The notes: a model not told the origin generated them from the letters alone. A DNA stretch of 64,000 nt from Allobaileyella intestinalis (GCF_009695865.1 NZ_VUNB01000003.1:270354-334353); one strand, 5' to 3'; positions 17,859 through 26,255 are shown, numbered from the stretch's first letter. A program made the numbers and translations.

Positions 17859-18902
17859 TTGAGCGCTTACACAAATAAGACCAATAGCAGGCATATGCGT
17901 CGCGGGCCGGGCTTTCGCGCTGCTGTGATAACAAGCGTGCTCGCTGCCGCCGCGCTCGTGCTGCTCCTGCCGCAACCAGCCTATGCGGCTGCGCCATGGG
18001 ACCTCAAGGGAGCCGTGGAAGAAGCCATCAAGGGATGGCTTCTGGATGGCGCATGCGGCTTCTTCAACATGTACAACGGCCTTGTCTCTGCCATCGGAGA
18101 CAACGGGATTCTGACGGCTCCATTCTCGAGCCTTCTTGGAGAGTCTGTCTACTCGATTACGGTCACGGTCCATCAGACCGCCGTGGTCCCGCTCGCGGAG
18201 TCCATCCTTGCCCTGTTCATGCTGGTGCAACTCATCAAAATCAGCCAGAGGATGGATGCGACAGCTACGCTTCCGGCCATCAAGGATATCGTCTTCCTCG
18301 CGGTGACGTATGTCCTGCTTCACTGGTTCATAATTCACTCTCTCGATATCGTGCAGGCCGTGTACCAGATGGTCGTAGACAACATCATCCCTGTGATTGG
18401 CTCTGTGGGTAAGAAAGGCAGCTTCCTCGGCGAGGGCATCAGCACGGAGAACTTTGACCTCAGCAAGGTCACGTTCGGCGGATGCTTCACGACGCTCATC
18501 GTGGCCATCCTGTGCGCCATCACGGGCATCATTGCCTATGTGGTTGCCTTCGTGGTTGCTTACGCCCGCGCGTGGCAGATTTACGTCATGGCCGCGTTCT
18601 CTTCCATTCCCATGGCGCTCCTTGGCTTTGACGAGACAAGGCAGATGGGGGTCGGCTTCCTCAAGAACTTTGCCGCCGCCGCGCTCGCGGGAGCCATCAT
18701 GCTGTTCCTGCTTGTGGCGTTCCCGCACATTCTGGCATCCCTTACCTCTCAGGTGGGAAGCGACAACATTCTTGCCCTTGCCGCGGGCGAGGTGGCCATT
18801 GACGCCTTGCAGGGCGTCCTCATGTGGCTCGGCTGCTCGTTCCTCCTCGTGTTCGGACTGATTAAGTCCGGCGCATGGGCAAAGGAAATCCTCGGAAGCT
18901 AA
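17859..18902 (+). CDS. Polytopic conjugation protein, VirB6/TrbL-like
   Basis: 347 residues. A cleavable signal peptide (AAVITSVLAAAALVLLLPQPAYAAA, likely cut after AYA) is followed by at least six hydrophobic segments. GWQIYVMAAFSSIPMALLGFDE-type sequence (here ARAWQIYVMAAFSSIP) is typical of TrbL/VirB6 proteins of clostridial ICEs. It would form the inner membrane part of the transfer channel. The start is a TTG behind GCAGAAAGGATATGTT. It is the last gene before a 195-base gap with two GC hairpins. Confidence 0.8.
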   Translation: MSAYTNKTNSRHMRRGPGFRAAVITSVLAAAALVLLLPQPAYAAAPWDLKGAVEEAIKGWLLDGACGFFNMYNGLVSAIGDNGILTAPFSSLLGESVYSITVTVHQTAVVPLAESILALFMLVQLIKISQRMDATATLPAIKDIVFLAVTYVLLHWFIIHSLDIVQAVYQMVVDNIIPVIGSVGKKGSFLGEGISTENFDLSKVTFGGCFTTLIVAILCAITGIIAYVVAFVVAYARAWQIYVMAAFSSIPMALLGFDETRQMGVGFLKNFAAAALAGAIMLFLLVAFPHILASLTSQVGSDNILALAAGEVAIDALQGVLMWLGCSFLLVFGLIKSGAWAKEILGS

Positions 18903-18967
18903 CTGTTGGCCGAAGCGCCGGAGCGCCTTGCCGAACTCCCGCCCCCAGCGGCGGGAGAGCGCGGCTT

Positions 18968-18981
18968 TAATAATTTATTAA
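18968..18981 (+). repeat. AT-rich 14-mer, second copy
   Basis: Exact second copy of the TAATAATTTATTAA at 11517-11530. It lies between two GC-rich hairpins, CTCCCGCC/GGCGGGAG on its left and the 19033-19060 stem on its right. Confidence 0.4.
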
Positions 18982-19032
18982 AGGTGAAAGCAGAGTTCCC
19001 GGTGAGGGCGTGCCTTTCACGACAGGAAAGTG

Positions 19033-19063
19033 CGGGCGGGGCGCAGCTGCTCCCCGCCCGTTT
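19033..19063 (+). terminator. GC-rich hairpin between the transfer genes and the DUF3846 gene
   Basis: CGGGCGGGG (19033-19041) pairs perfectly with CCCCGCCCG (19052-19060), followed by only TTT. This is a partial terminator or an RNA-stability element at the boundary of the transfer block. Confidence 0.45.
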
Positions 19064-19097
19064 CCGAAATAAGGGAACGGCAGAAAGGACCGGAAAG

Positions 19098-19670
19098 ATG
19101 GAAGCTTTACTCATACCCGTGGACGGGACCCCCGTCACCATCGACCTGAAGGAGGACGCCGGCGGCTCTACGCTCAGAGAGTTGCAGCGCTTGGTGGGCG
19201 GGTCGATTGAACCGCTCAACGTGCTGTTCGGAGAAGAGATTTCAATCTACGTGAACGAGGAGGGGCTGTACAGCTGCCCGCCGAACCGCGCGGTCTACGC
19301 GACAAAGCAGATGGAGGATGCGGGATACCTTTCGCAGTTGGACTTCCACACGCCGGTCCGCGAGGGGGACCTTTACACCGTCCTGTTTGGCAACCTTGTT
19401 GCCGTGGGCTTCGACCCCGAGACGGGCGAGGACCGTCCGCTGACGGACGGCGAGTGCCAGACGGTCCGCGACTACTTCACCCGCGTCAGCGCGCCCGGAA
19501 GCGGCCTGTCGGAGGTGCTTTCCATCACCAAGGGGCCGAAGATGCGGCAGGACCGGGCAGAGAGCAGAAACGGCCTGCGTGAGGAAGCATCTGAGATGCG
19601 TTCCTCTTCTTCCGCGCTTGCCGGTGGCCACAAGGGGCAGAACCCCTTTGAGCAGGACCGGCAGGCATAG
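19098..19670 (+). CDS. DUF3846-like protein
   Basis: 190 residues, soluble. The segment LRELQRLVGGSIEPLNV followed by NEEGLYSCPPNRAVYA matches the pattern of DUF3846 proteins, which are common on mobile elements and have no known biochemical role. The start at 19098 follows GCAGAAAGGACCGGAAAG; an open frame upstream to 18906 lacks a start with a ribosome binding site. The last about 45 residues are charged and of low complexity. It is followed after 21 bases by the helical-repeat gene. Confidence 0.65.
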   Translation: MEALLIPVDGTPVTIDLKEDAGGSTLRELQRLVGGSIEPLNVLFGEEISIYVNEEGLYSCPPNRAVYATKQMEDAGYLSQLDFHTPVREGDLYTVLFGNLVAVGFDPETGEDRPLTDGECQTVRDYFTRVSAPGSGLSEVLSITKGPKMRQDRAESRNGLREEASEMRSSSSALAGGHKGQNPFEQDRQA

Positions 19671-19691
19671 CCGGCAGAAAGGAGGTTCACG

Positions 19692-21062
19692 ATGCCATAC
19701 AAAGGAAACGTTCCGCTTCCCGTCATCATCATGCGTCTGGAACAGGGGCTTGAGGAAACCGCCGTTGCACAGTACACCGTCAGCTCGTGGAATACAAACT
19801 TCGCTCTGCCGTTCTACTGCGTCATACCTTCCGGCGGTGCAGACGGCGTTGACGTGGCGGGCGTTCTGGAAGAGAACCTGCACGGCATCCTCGACCACGG
19901 AGGGACAGCCGATGATGTCCGGCAGGTGCTCGGCCTTGTCCCTAGGGACGAGTTGGATGCGGACACCCTTGCGGAAGAGGATTACACCGAAATTGACCTC
20001 GGCTACTGCATCGAAGGCCAGCTCCTCACGTTTGAAGAGGTGGATCCGGATGCCGCCGACCCCGTAAGCTTCCTGTCGGAAAAGCAGGTCTCCCAGCTCA
20101 GGGGGATGCTGGAATCCGTCCCTGCGGGCAGCCAGATTCGGGCGGCGGAGCTTCTTATGGGAGATGCCTTCACGGACTGGCAGGCCTTCGCCATCTGCAA
20201 GGCCTTCCGCGAGGGGCTGGATGCCGGGACCGTCGGGAAAATCGCCGACACGCGGTTCAACCACTCGCAGATGCGGGAGCTGGCGCGCATCGCGGAAGAG
20301 CTTCTTCCATCCGTCTTTGACGAGTGCCTGAGTCCGGAGTTCTCGGCAGAGAAGCTGCATCTCATCCGGAGCATCGTGCAGACCGGCGGGCGCGCCCTCC
20401 CATGGCGAGAACTGTCGGAAGCACAGCTGGACGTTGCCGCCGGCGCTCTTTCCCTCGGCCTTCCGGTCCCTCTGGTTGAGCTGTTCGCGAAACCGCAGAT
20501 TCCTGCGGCGAACATGCGCTCCGTGTTCTCCGCGCTCTATGACGGTGCAGAGAGGGCAACGGCCCTGCGCATGTTGGACCCGGCCTATACTCCTGACCAG
20601 CTGGCCTGTGTTCGGCTCACGAGCGAATATAACCTCACGCCCGGACAGTTCAAGACCCTGTTCGGGCCGGCGGTCCCCGCTCCGGCCATGAGGGCCATCA
20701 CGTATGCGCTCGGGAAGCTCTCTCTCCCGCCTGCAGACGTCCTTAGCCTTGCACAGAACCCCCTGCGGTTCTCCGGGGAGCAGCTGCGCGTCCTCTTTGA
20801 CGCCATGGCCAACCCGCAGCTGTCGCAGGAGGTCGTAGCAGCCATCGCCGACCCGGCACTCACGCCGCAGCAGATGCAGCAGATGAGCGTCCAGTGCGAG
20901 GGCGCTGGCGACGCCCGGAGCGCGCAGCATCTCAAGGAGAGCTTCGGGGGCCGCTCCGGGGGCGGCATGAGGGAGACAGCGGCTGCGGCCCGGGAAGCTT
21001 CCTCGGAGATTGCGGACGGACGAAGCCCTGACGCATCCGGGGAACGGGACCCGGAGAGGTAA
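19692..21062 (+). CDS. Helical-repeat protein of mobile elements, function unknown
   Basis: 456 residues. The N-terminal 110 residues are globular (DUF-like, VDVAGVLEENLHGILDHGG). Residues about 120-420 consist of helical repeats of about 30 residues built on patterns such as QLRGMLESV, QMRELARIAEEL, KLHLIRSIVQTG and QLRVLFDAMANP. The C-terminus is disordered. Such Ala/Leu/Gln repeats resemble HEAT-like scaffolds and are known from conjugative elements of gut Firmicutes without assigned function. RBS GCAGAAAGGAGGTTCACG precedes the ATG. topB starts 16 bases after the stop. Confidence 0.6.
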   Translation: MPYKGNVPLPVIIMRLEQGLEETAVAQYTVSSWNTNFALPFYCVIPSGGADGVDVAGVLEENLHGILDHGGTADDVRQVLGLVPRDELDADTLAEEDYTEIDLGYCIEGQLLTFEEVDPDAADPVSFLSEKQVSQLRGMLESVPAGSQIRAAELLMGDAFTDWQAFAICKAFREGLDAGTVGKIADTRFNHSQMRELARIAEELLPSVFDECLSPEFSAEKLHLIRSIVQTGGRALPWRELSEAQLDVAAGALSLGLPVPLVELFAKPQIPAANMRSVFSALYDGAERATALRMLDPAYTPDQLACVRLTSEYNLTPGQFKTLFGPAVPAPAMRAITYALGKLSLPPADVLSLAQNPLRFSGEQLRVLFDAMANPQLSQEVVAAIADPALTPQQMQQMSVQCEGAGDARSAQHLKESFGGRSGGGMRETAAAAREASSEIADGRSPDASGERDPER

Positions 21063-21078
21063 GAAGGGAGGATGCCTT

Positions 21079-23226
21079 ATGAAACTCGTCATTGCGGAGA
21101 AGCCGATGCTTGCCCGCGACATTGCCCGCGCCATCTGCGGGAGAAGCGTTTCAGAGAACGCGTCCCTCCCGATTTCCGGGAATGGCTATACCGTCATCGC
21201 CTGTGCCGGGCATCTCTTGCAACTCGTGGAGCCGGAGGAGTTAAACCCTGCATGGGGGAAGCCGTGGTCTCTGGATGCGCTCCCGATTGAGGTCCCGGAC
21301 TGGCCGAAGGAACCTGCACCGGACAAGAGGGAGCTGGTGGACCGAATCGCCGGACTTCTGGAAAAGGCGGACAGCGTCATTGCCGCCGGTGACCCGGATG
21401 ATGAGGGACAGCTGATTGTCGATGAACTGCTGGACTATCTGGGCTACGCGGGCAGGGTCGAACGTGTCTACGTGAACGACAACATTGAGAAAAACATCGT
21501 CCGGGCGTTCGGCCAGCTTGTGCCGAACGATGGCTGCCGTGGCGTTGGAAGGGCTGCCTACGCCCGTCAGATGGCGGATATGTGCTTTGGCGTAAACGAG
21601 ACCCGTCTTGCGACGCTCCGGCTGCACACTCTCTGTACCGTGGGGCGCGTGCAGACTCCGACAATGGGACTTGTCGTTGCCCGTGACGATGCCATCGAAC
21701 ACCATGCGAAGAGGAAGTATTTCGTCCTTTCCGCCGAGGGAGACTGCGTGGATGCCGGGGGAGCCGTGACGTTCTGCTTCAAGCCGGGCAGGGAGCTTCT
21801 GGGGGACGAAAAGCATCTCTTCGCAAGGGAAGCGCTGGACCGGTTGAAGGAAAGACTGGATGGAAGGGAACTGACCTTCGAGACCACGGTCACGCGGAAG
21901 CAGGCATGCCCGCCGCTACCCTATAACCTCACCGTCCTGCTCGCGGATATGTCCAAGCGCTATGGGTTTGCAGCTGCAAAGACCCAGCAGATTACGCAGG
22001 ACCTGCGCGACAAGTACAAGGCCATCACCTATAACCGCTCGGATTCGCAGTACCTGAAGGAAGAGCATTTTCAGGACGCTCCGGCGGTCCTTTCGCAGGC
22101 GATGCGGAATCTGGGGACGGACTGGGCGCTCGATTTTGGCATCCGCTCCAAGGCCTTCAATGACGGGAACGTGACGGCGCACCACGCCATCATCCCGCAG
22201 GAAGCGGATGCGCCGGTCAGTCGGATGACCGGGGACGAGTCCAAGGTCTACCGTGCGATTGTGGAGCGCTACGCGATGCAGTTCCTCCCGCCCATGGTCT
22301 ATGACCTGAGTACGAGCACCTTCCCGGTGGAGGAAGGCACGTTCTCCGCAACGGCGAAGCGGGTTGTCTCTTACGGATTTCGGGAGACGTTCGGAGGGGA
22401 AGCGCAGGAGGAGGGCGTGGATGCGGACCCGGACGCCTTGTGGGTGCCGGAAGGCAGCCATCAGCTCTGCGGGGTCCGTTGCACGGTCGGAGCGAAGGAA
22501 ACCACGCCGCCGAAGCCCTACACCGAGGGCACGCTCATCATGGACATGGCAGCCATCTCAAAGTACGTCACGGACCCGGAGGTGAAAGCCATCCTCAAGA
22601 AGAAGGATGACGGTAAGAAGGGGGAGCACGGGGGAATCGGGACCACGGCAACACGGGCGGCCATCATCGAAAACCTCAAGAAGCGCGGGTATCTGGCAGA
22701 GCAGAAGGGAAAGGTCCACGCCACGGATAAGGCGAAGGCCTTCTACCGCCTGCTGCCGCCGGAAATCCGGGGCGCGGACGTGACGGCCCGGTGGTGGCTC
22801 ATCCAGCAGAGCATTGCGGAGGGGAGCGATGACGTGAACGCCGTGCAGCGCAGCGTCATTCAGGTCTTTCGCAGCCACATGGCATCGGCCTATGCGGGAG
22901 AGAGCGTCGGCGCAAGCCGGACTTCTGTTGGGCGCTGTCCCGTCTGCGGGAAGGAGGTCGTGCAGTGCGGCAGGGCATATTCCTGCTCGTCAAACCAAAG
23001 CGAAAAGCAGGAGGACGGGACTTGGAAGCAGGTCTCCGGATGCGGATTCAAGATACTGCCCTTCTGCGGCAAGACGCTTACCCCGAAGCAGGCCGGAGGG
23101 CTGCTGGACGGCAAGTCGGTCTCCCTGAAAGGCTGCCGGTCCAAGGCGGGGAAGACATTCGATTGCAGGCTCAGCCTGAAGAAGGACGGCACACTTGCGG
23201 TAGCCTTTGCCGGCAAGAAGAAGTGA
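21079..23226 (+). CDS. topB: DNA topoisomerase III (type IA)
   Basis: 715 residues. The TOPRIM domain starts KLVIAEKPMLARDIA and carries the acidic DPDDEGQ motif. The active-site tyrosine is Tyr318 in YNRSDSQYL, and GIGTTATRAAIIENLKKRGYL is the typical C-lobe motif. A zinc-ribbon-like segment with CPVCGKEV and later Cys residues sits at about 610-650. The enzyme relaxes or decatenates single-stranded regions of element DNA during transfer or replication. The ATG at 21079 follows AAGAAGGGAGGATGCCTT. Plasmid- and ICE-borne TopB of this kind is standard in Tn1549-like elements. Confidence 0.93.
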   Translation: MKLVIAEKPMLARDIARAICGRSVSENASLPISGNGYTVIACAGHLLQLVEPEELNPAWGKPWSLDALPIEVPDWPKEPAPDKRELVDRIAGLLEKADSVIAAGDPDDEGQLIVDELLDYLGYAGRVERVYVNDNIEKNIVRAFGQLVPNDGCRGVGRAAYARQMADMCFGVNETRLATLRLHTLCTVGRVQTPTMGLVVARDDAIEHHAKRKYFVLSAEGDCVDAGGAVTFCFKPGRELLGDEKHLFAREALDRLKERLDGRELTFETTVTRKQACPPLPYNLTVLLADMSKRYGFAAAKTQQITQDLRDKYKAITYNRSDSQYLKEEHFQDAPAVLSQAMRNLGTDWALDFGIRSKAFNDGNVTAHHAIIPQEADAPVSRMTGDESKVYRAIVERYAMQFLPPMVYDLSTSTFPVEEGTFSATAKRVVSYGFRETFGGEAQEEGVDADPDALWVPEGSHQLCGVRCTVGAKETTPPKPYTEGTLIMDMAAISKYVTDPEVKAILKKKDDGKKGEHGGIGTTATRAAIIENLKKRGYLAEQKGKVHATDKAKAFYRLLPPEIRGADVTARWWLIQQSIAEGSDDVNAVQRSVIQVFRSHMASAYAGESVGASRTSVGRCPVCGKEVVQCGRAYSCSSNQSEKQEDGTWKQVSGCGFKILPFCGKTLTPKQAGGLLDGKSVSLKGCRSKAGKTFDCRLSLKKDGTLAVAFAGKKK

Positions 23227-23248
23227 CGGTCCGGGAAGGAGCAGGACG

Positions 23249-23842
23249 ATGAAAATCGAGGTGCTTTACAAGTCCCATCGCTATGAGGAGTTTGACCCCT
23301 CCGTGCAGACCTGTTCGGAACCGTACCGTGCGAACGGCATCAACGTGCTCACGGATTGGAACCTCTATCTCGGTGCGCTGGAAGAGGAGGGCGTCGTGCT
23401 CGCGCAGCACTGGTACGAGGTCGGCGGCAAAGCAGCCCAGACCGTGCTGGATGGGGTCAGCGTTCCGGCAGCGTCCCGCAAGGTCGGCTGCGCCCTCCTT
23501 CTGGTAGGCCCGGACGAGCTGGATAATGTGGTCTGGCTGAAGAAGGACGGCGAAAAGCTTCTGTGGCGCGAGGGAGAAGACCTAATCAATGGCGAGCGTT
23601 TCTTCGCCATGGAACAGCTCTGCTACTCGGACGCTACCACGCAGTCCGTGAACCGCAGGGCGATAGCTGTCTTTGATTACCTGCAAAAGGCCCACCCGGA
23701 CATGCAGGAGGACGAGATTGCCCGGCTTATGGGTTACACCCTCCCTGCCATCGAGCGCATCCGCTCCGCCGAACTCGCGCAGGATGACGGCTTTGAGGAT
23801 GAGGAGGAGTCCGGTGCGGCAGGAGGGTATGATTTTTCCTAG
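23249..23842 (+). CDS. Hypothetical protein behind topB
   Basis: 197 residues, acidic, soluble. It begins KIEVLYKSHRYEEFDPSV and ends in an acidic Gly tail (DDGFEDEEESGAAGG). A helical part near 140-175 (RRAIAVFDYLQKAHPDMQEDEIARLMGYTLPAIERI) looks like a helix-turn-helix-like fold. No family is recognised. The start at 23249 follows GGGAAGGAGCAGGACG, 22 bases after topB, so it is probably translated from the same transcript. Confidence 0.65.
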   Translation: MKIEVLYKSHRYEEFDPSVQTCSEPYRANGINVLTDWNLYLGALEEEGVVLAQHWYEVGGKAAQTVLDGVSVPAASRKVGCALLLVGPDELDNVVWLKKDGEKLLWREGEDLINGERFFAMEQLCYSDATTQSVNRRAIAVFDYLQKAHPDMQEDEIARLMGYTLPAIERIRSAELAQDDGFEDEEESGAAGGYDFS

Positions 23843-23866
23843 CCGTGCAGGAGAAGGAGGAAAACC

Positions 23867-24094
23867 ATGGCAGAGATACGCATTCCCAAGATGACGCCCG
23901 CAATCAAGGCCGGGTATTTCGTGCTCGGATTCTTTCTGAATCTGATAGGGGTGCTGATAGCCTGCATCGTCAACCGCAGGTCCCTGCCCGCCGTGCGCAG
24001 AATCGCCCTGCGCTACACGTTCTACGGTATCGCAGGTTTCTGCGCCGTCTACTTCGTCTTCGTGGCGGCCATGAAGGTAGTATGCCTGTTTTGA
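23867..24094 (+). CDS. Small membrane protein
   Basis: 75 residues with two hydrophobic helices (about 15-36 and 50-72) and a basic loop between them (NRRSLPAVRRIALR). GGAGAAGGAGGAAAACC precedes the ATG. It lies 24 bases behind the topB-linked gene and directly before the structured leader of the ardC gene. The topology suggests an accessory membrane component; no function can be assigned. Confidence 0.6.
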   Translation: MAEIRIPKMTPAIKAGYFVLGFFLNLIGVLIACIVNRRSLPAVRRIALRYTFYGIAGFCAVYFVFVAAMKVVCLF

Positions 24095-24103
24095 GTGCGC
24101 CAT

Positions 24104-24233
24104 GAACCCATTGAACCCGGGAATCCCTTCCGGGCGGCTGAGAGCCGTTCTGCGGGCCATTTCGTCACTCGATGGGTTCTGACACGCATGAACTCTTTTT
24201 GGCCCCGCAGAACGGTTTCTGTGGGGCTGTTTT
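24104..24233 (+). promoter_or_regulatory. Structured leader of the ardC-like gene with alternative hairpins
   Basis: Three pairings can be drawn. GAACCCAT (24104-24111) pairs with ATGGGTTC (24172-24179). CCGTTCTGCGGGCCA (24145-24159) pairs with 24200-24215 with one bulged C. The terminator stem 24201-24212/24217-24228 uses the same right-hand bases, so the second and third structures exclude each other. This is the layout of a transcription attenuator. No known riboswitch class is recognised. Confidence 0.45.
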
Positions 24234-24234
24234 T
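24201..24234 (+). terminator. Terminator hairpin in the ardC leader
   Basis: GGCCCCGCAGAA (24201-24212) pairs with TTCTGTGGGGCT (24217-24228) with two G-T pairs, loop CGGT, then GTTTTT. It lies 41 bases before the ardC start and would reduce readthrough from the topB operon. Confidence 0.6.
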
Positions 24235-24274
24235 CTACCGGGCATTTCCGATGAAATGAGGAGGAAGGATTGTT

Positions 24275-25330
24275 ATGAGGAACCAGGAAAGACCGTCGCC
24301 GGTGGATATCGTCAACAGCCACAGAGAGGAGGTAGTCCGCAAAATCATCCGTGACATGGGAGAGAACGGCCTTCAATGGTCCGCGCCCTATCTTCCGACC
24401 CTCAGCCCACGGAATCCAGTTTCGGGCACCGTCTATCGCGGCTCAAACCGGCTCCACCTCGCCTTTGTGGGTTACATGCGCGGCATTGAGGACAACCGCT
24501 GGTGCACGTTCAATCAGATTCGCGACAAAGGGTGGCACCTGAAAAGGGGGTCCAAGGCCGCGATTATCGAAAAGTGGAAGGACCTTCCCCTGACCGGGAA
24601 GAACGAGGACACGGGAGAAGATGAGGTAGTCGGCCATTACCTTCGTTGTGTCGGCTACTGGAACGTGTTCAACGCCGGGGATATCGACGGCATTCCCCCG
24701 GCACCGGAGGGGCCGCAGCACCAATCGGATTATACGGCGGGAATTGCCGAGAACCTGATTCGCTCCTCCCGTTGCCCGGTCAACGAGTCCAGCCTGTATA
24801 CCGGCATGGCCGCGTACTCCCCGGGGAAAGACTGCATCCTGATTGCGCCGCGCGGCACGTTCCGGTCTGACGAGTCCTTCACACGGACCCTGCTCCACGA
24901 GATGACCCATTCCACGGGGCACCCCTCGGCCCTGAACCGGGAGTGCTCGGTCCGGTTCGGAAGCCCGGAGTATGCGGAGGAAGAGCTGGTAGCGGAACTC
25001 GGAAGCCTGTTTCTCTCCTCGGACCTCGGCATCCAGAATGCGGAGTTGGAGGGAGACTTCTACCGGAACCACGTTTCCTACCTGCAATCATGGATGAAGG
25101 CGTTGGAGAATGACCCCGCCTACCTGTTCAAGGCGGCAGGAAAGGCCGATAAGGCCGACACCTACATCTTCACCCGGTATGAGGAACAGCTGAAAAAGGA
25201 CCGCGACAGCCCCGCTCCCGGGAGGGAGGAACCGGGACTCTCCCTCAAGACGGAATCGACCGCCATGCTTGACGCATCCCGGGGGGTTAATACTGCGGGC
25301 GGGAGAGAAAGGCGCGTAGAAGCGCGCTAA
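24275..25330 (+). CDS. ArdC-like antirestriction protein with zincin-type metalloprotease motif
   Basis: 351 residues. The N-terminal ArdC-type ssDNA-binding part (WSAPY, RGSNRLHLAF, WCTFNQIRDKGWHLKRGSKAAIIEKW) is followed by the metallopeptidase domain with HEMTH at residues 208-212 and ELVAELGSLFL downstream as the third ligand region. ArdC proteins on conjugative elements protect incoming single-stranded DNA from restriction. All visible metal ligands are present. The ATG follows GAGGAGGAAGGATTGTT. The C-terminal about 50 residues are disordered. Confidence 0.85.
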   Translation: MRNQERPSPVDIVNSHREEVVRKIIRDMGENGLQWSAPYLPTLSPRNPVSGTVYRGSNRLHLAFVGYMRGIEDNRWCTFNQIRDKGWHLKRGSKAAIIEKWKDLPLTGKNEDTGEDEVVGHYLRCVGYWNVFNAGDIDGIPPAPEGPQHQSDYTAGIAENLIRSSRCPVNESSLYTGMAAYSPGKDCILIAPRGTFRSDESFTRTLLHEMTHSTGHPSALNRECSVRFGSPEYAEEELVAELGSLFLSSDLGIQNAELEGDFYRNHVSYLQSWMKALENDPAYLFKAAGKADKADTYIFTRYEEQLKKDRDSPAPGREEPGLSLKTESTAMLDASRGVNTAGGRERRVEAR

Positions 25331-25339
25331 AAGAAAGCG

Positions 25340-25368
25340 TGGAGAAATTCCGCAGCGTATAGTATAAT
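25340..25368 (+). promoter_or_regulatory. Promoter candidate of the VapD-like pair
   Basis: TGGAGA (25340-25345, 4 of 6 to the -35 consensus) and a perfect TATAAT (25363-25368) are spaced by 17 bases. The site is 45 bases before the first gene and separates it from the ardC operon. Confidence 0.5.
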
Positions 25369-25412
25369 AGAAAAACAGCAAGAAAGAATGATAGTAAGAA
25401 AGGAGTATAGCG

Positions 25413-25745
25413 ATGGCTACATTGCAGACATCTCTTTGGCATTTTACAATCGAGTTCGACGAGAGAAAGGCCGCTGCGCACGGGACCACTGCGGAAGAGC
25501 TCTACGACCGCGTGGGGGCCTTCGTGGAGCCCTACGGCAACGTCCGCGTCGGGCGCGGAACGTGGCAGGCGCGCGACGCGCGCTCCGGCTTCCGCGCGCA
25601 GTGCCCCGCCGTCTGCGACCTCTCCAAGCAGAAATGGGTCATGCAGAACGTGAGGAGCTGGGTGACGTTCGAGGGGGACGCACAGGGAGAGGACTACCTC
25701 GCCGTCATCGGCAGGGTCCGCCCGCGCCTTCTGTGTGCCGAGTAA
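25413..25745 (+). CDS. Small protein paired with a VapD-like gene, possible antitoxin
   Basis: 110 residues, soluble. It begins ATLQTSLWHFTIEFDERKAAAHG and contains YGNVRVGRGTWQAR and KWVMQNVRSWVTFEG. The family is not recognised. It lies nine bases before a VapD-like ORF and has its own promoter-like sequence, which is the arrangement of a toxin-antitoxin pair. RBS AGAAAGGAGTATAGCG precedes the ATG. The role as antitoxin is an inference from position only; it could also be an unrelated co-transcribed protein. Confidence 0.6.
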   Translation: MATLQTSLWHFTIEFDERKAAAHGTTAEELYDRVGAFVEPYGNVRVGRGTWQARDARSGFRAQCPAVCDLSKQKWVMQNVRSWVTFEGDAQGEDYLAVIGRVRPRLLCAE

Positions 25746-25754
25746 GGCCACTGT

Positions 25755-26210
25755 ATGGAATACGGCAGAAAAGAGTTTCACTTTGACCTTGACGTGGAGC
25801 TGCTGAAGCAGCACTACCCTTCCACCGACAACGCACAATCCGCTTACAAGAGGGCATGGTCGGATATCAAGGGGTTCATGGAAATGCATGGGTTTACTCA
25901 TTCACAATACTCCGGTTATGAGTCCGAGAGTCCCATGTCATACATGGAAGCTTATGTTGTAGTAGACGAGTTGCATGAGGTGTTCCCATGGTTCGCCGAG
26001 TGTGCGCAGGCTGCCACGCTGACGGAAATAGGCGAGCGGCATGACGTGCTCGAATACCTCCATCGGAAGGGACCGGAGAACCCGAGGGACCCGCAGGGAG
26101 AGCGGGGCATCTCTCTTTACGGTGAGGTGTCGGAAGCGCGGGCCGCATCAGACGCGCTCGAAGAGCGCAGGGGGCAGGAACAAGACCTGCGTCATCCAAA
26201 CGAGCGATAG
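25755..26210 (+). CDS. VapD-like protein (Cas2-related RNase family) with C-terminal extension
   Basis: 151 residues. Residues about 8-100 follow the VapD pattern: a beta-strand start FHFDLDVELLKQHYP, then AYKRAWSDIKGFMEMHGFTHSQYSGYES, then MEAYVVVDELHEVFPWFAECAQAATLTEI. VapD proteins are small ferredoxin-fold ribonucleases related to Cas2 and are about 90-100 residues long. Here about 50 extra charged residues follow. The aspartate in FDLD is the expected catalytic acidic residue. It ends at a strong hairpin that separates it from the converging mobilisation block. Confidence 0.6.
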   Translation: MEYGRKEFHFDLDVELLKQHYPSTDNAQSAYKRAWSDIKGFMEMHGFTHSQYSGYESESPMSYMEAYVVVDELHEVFPWFAECAQAATLTEIGERHDVLEYLHRKGPENPRDPQGERGISLYGEVSEARAASDALEERRGQEQDLRHPNER

Positions 26211-26219
26211 AGGAATAGT

Positions 26220-26251
26220 AGCGGGCCAGTCCGGATGGGCTGGCCCGCTTT
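26220..26251 (+). terminator. Bidirectional terminator between converging ICE blocks
   Basis: AGCGGGCCAG (26220-26229) pairs perfectly with CTGGCCCGCT (26240-26249), and TTT overlaps the right end. It lies between the rightward vapD-like gene and the leftward coiled-coil gene, which ends at 26256. Confidence 0.7.
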
Positions 26252-26255
26252 CAGC

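Noticed and set aside
19242..21134. 630-residue open frame on the minus strand
   Set aside because: It is antisense to the DUF3846-like and helical-repeat genes, has no ribosome binding site or domain, and arises from the GC-rich codon pattern of those genes.
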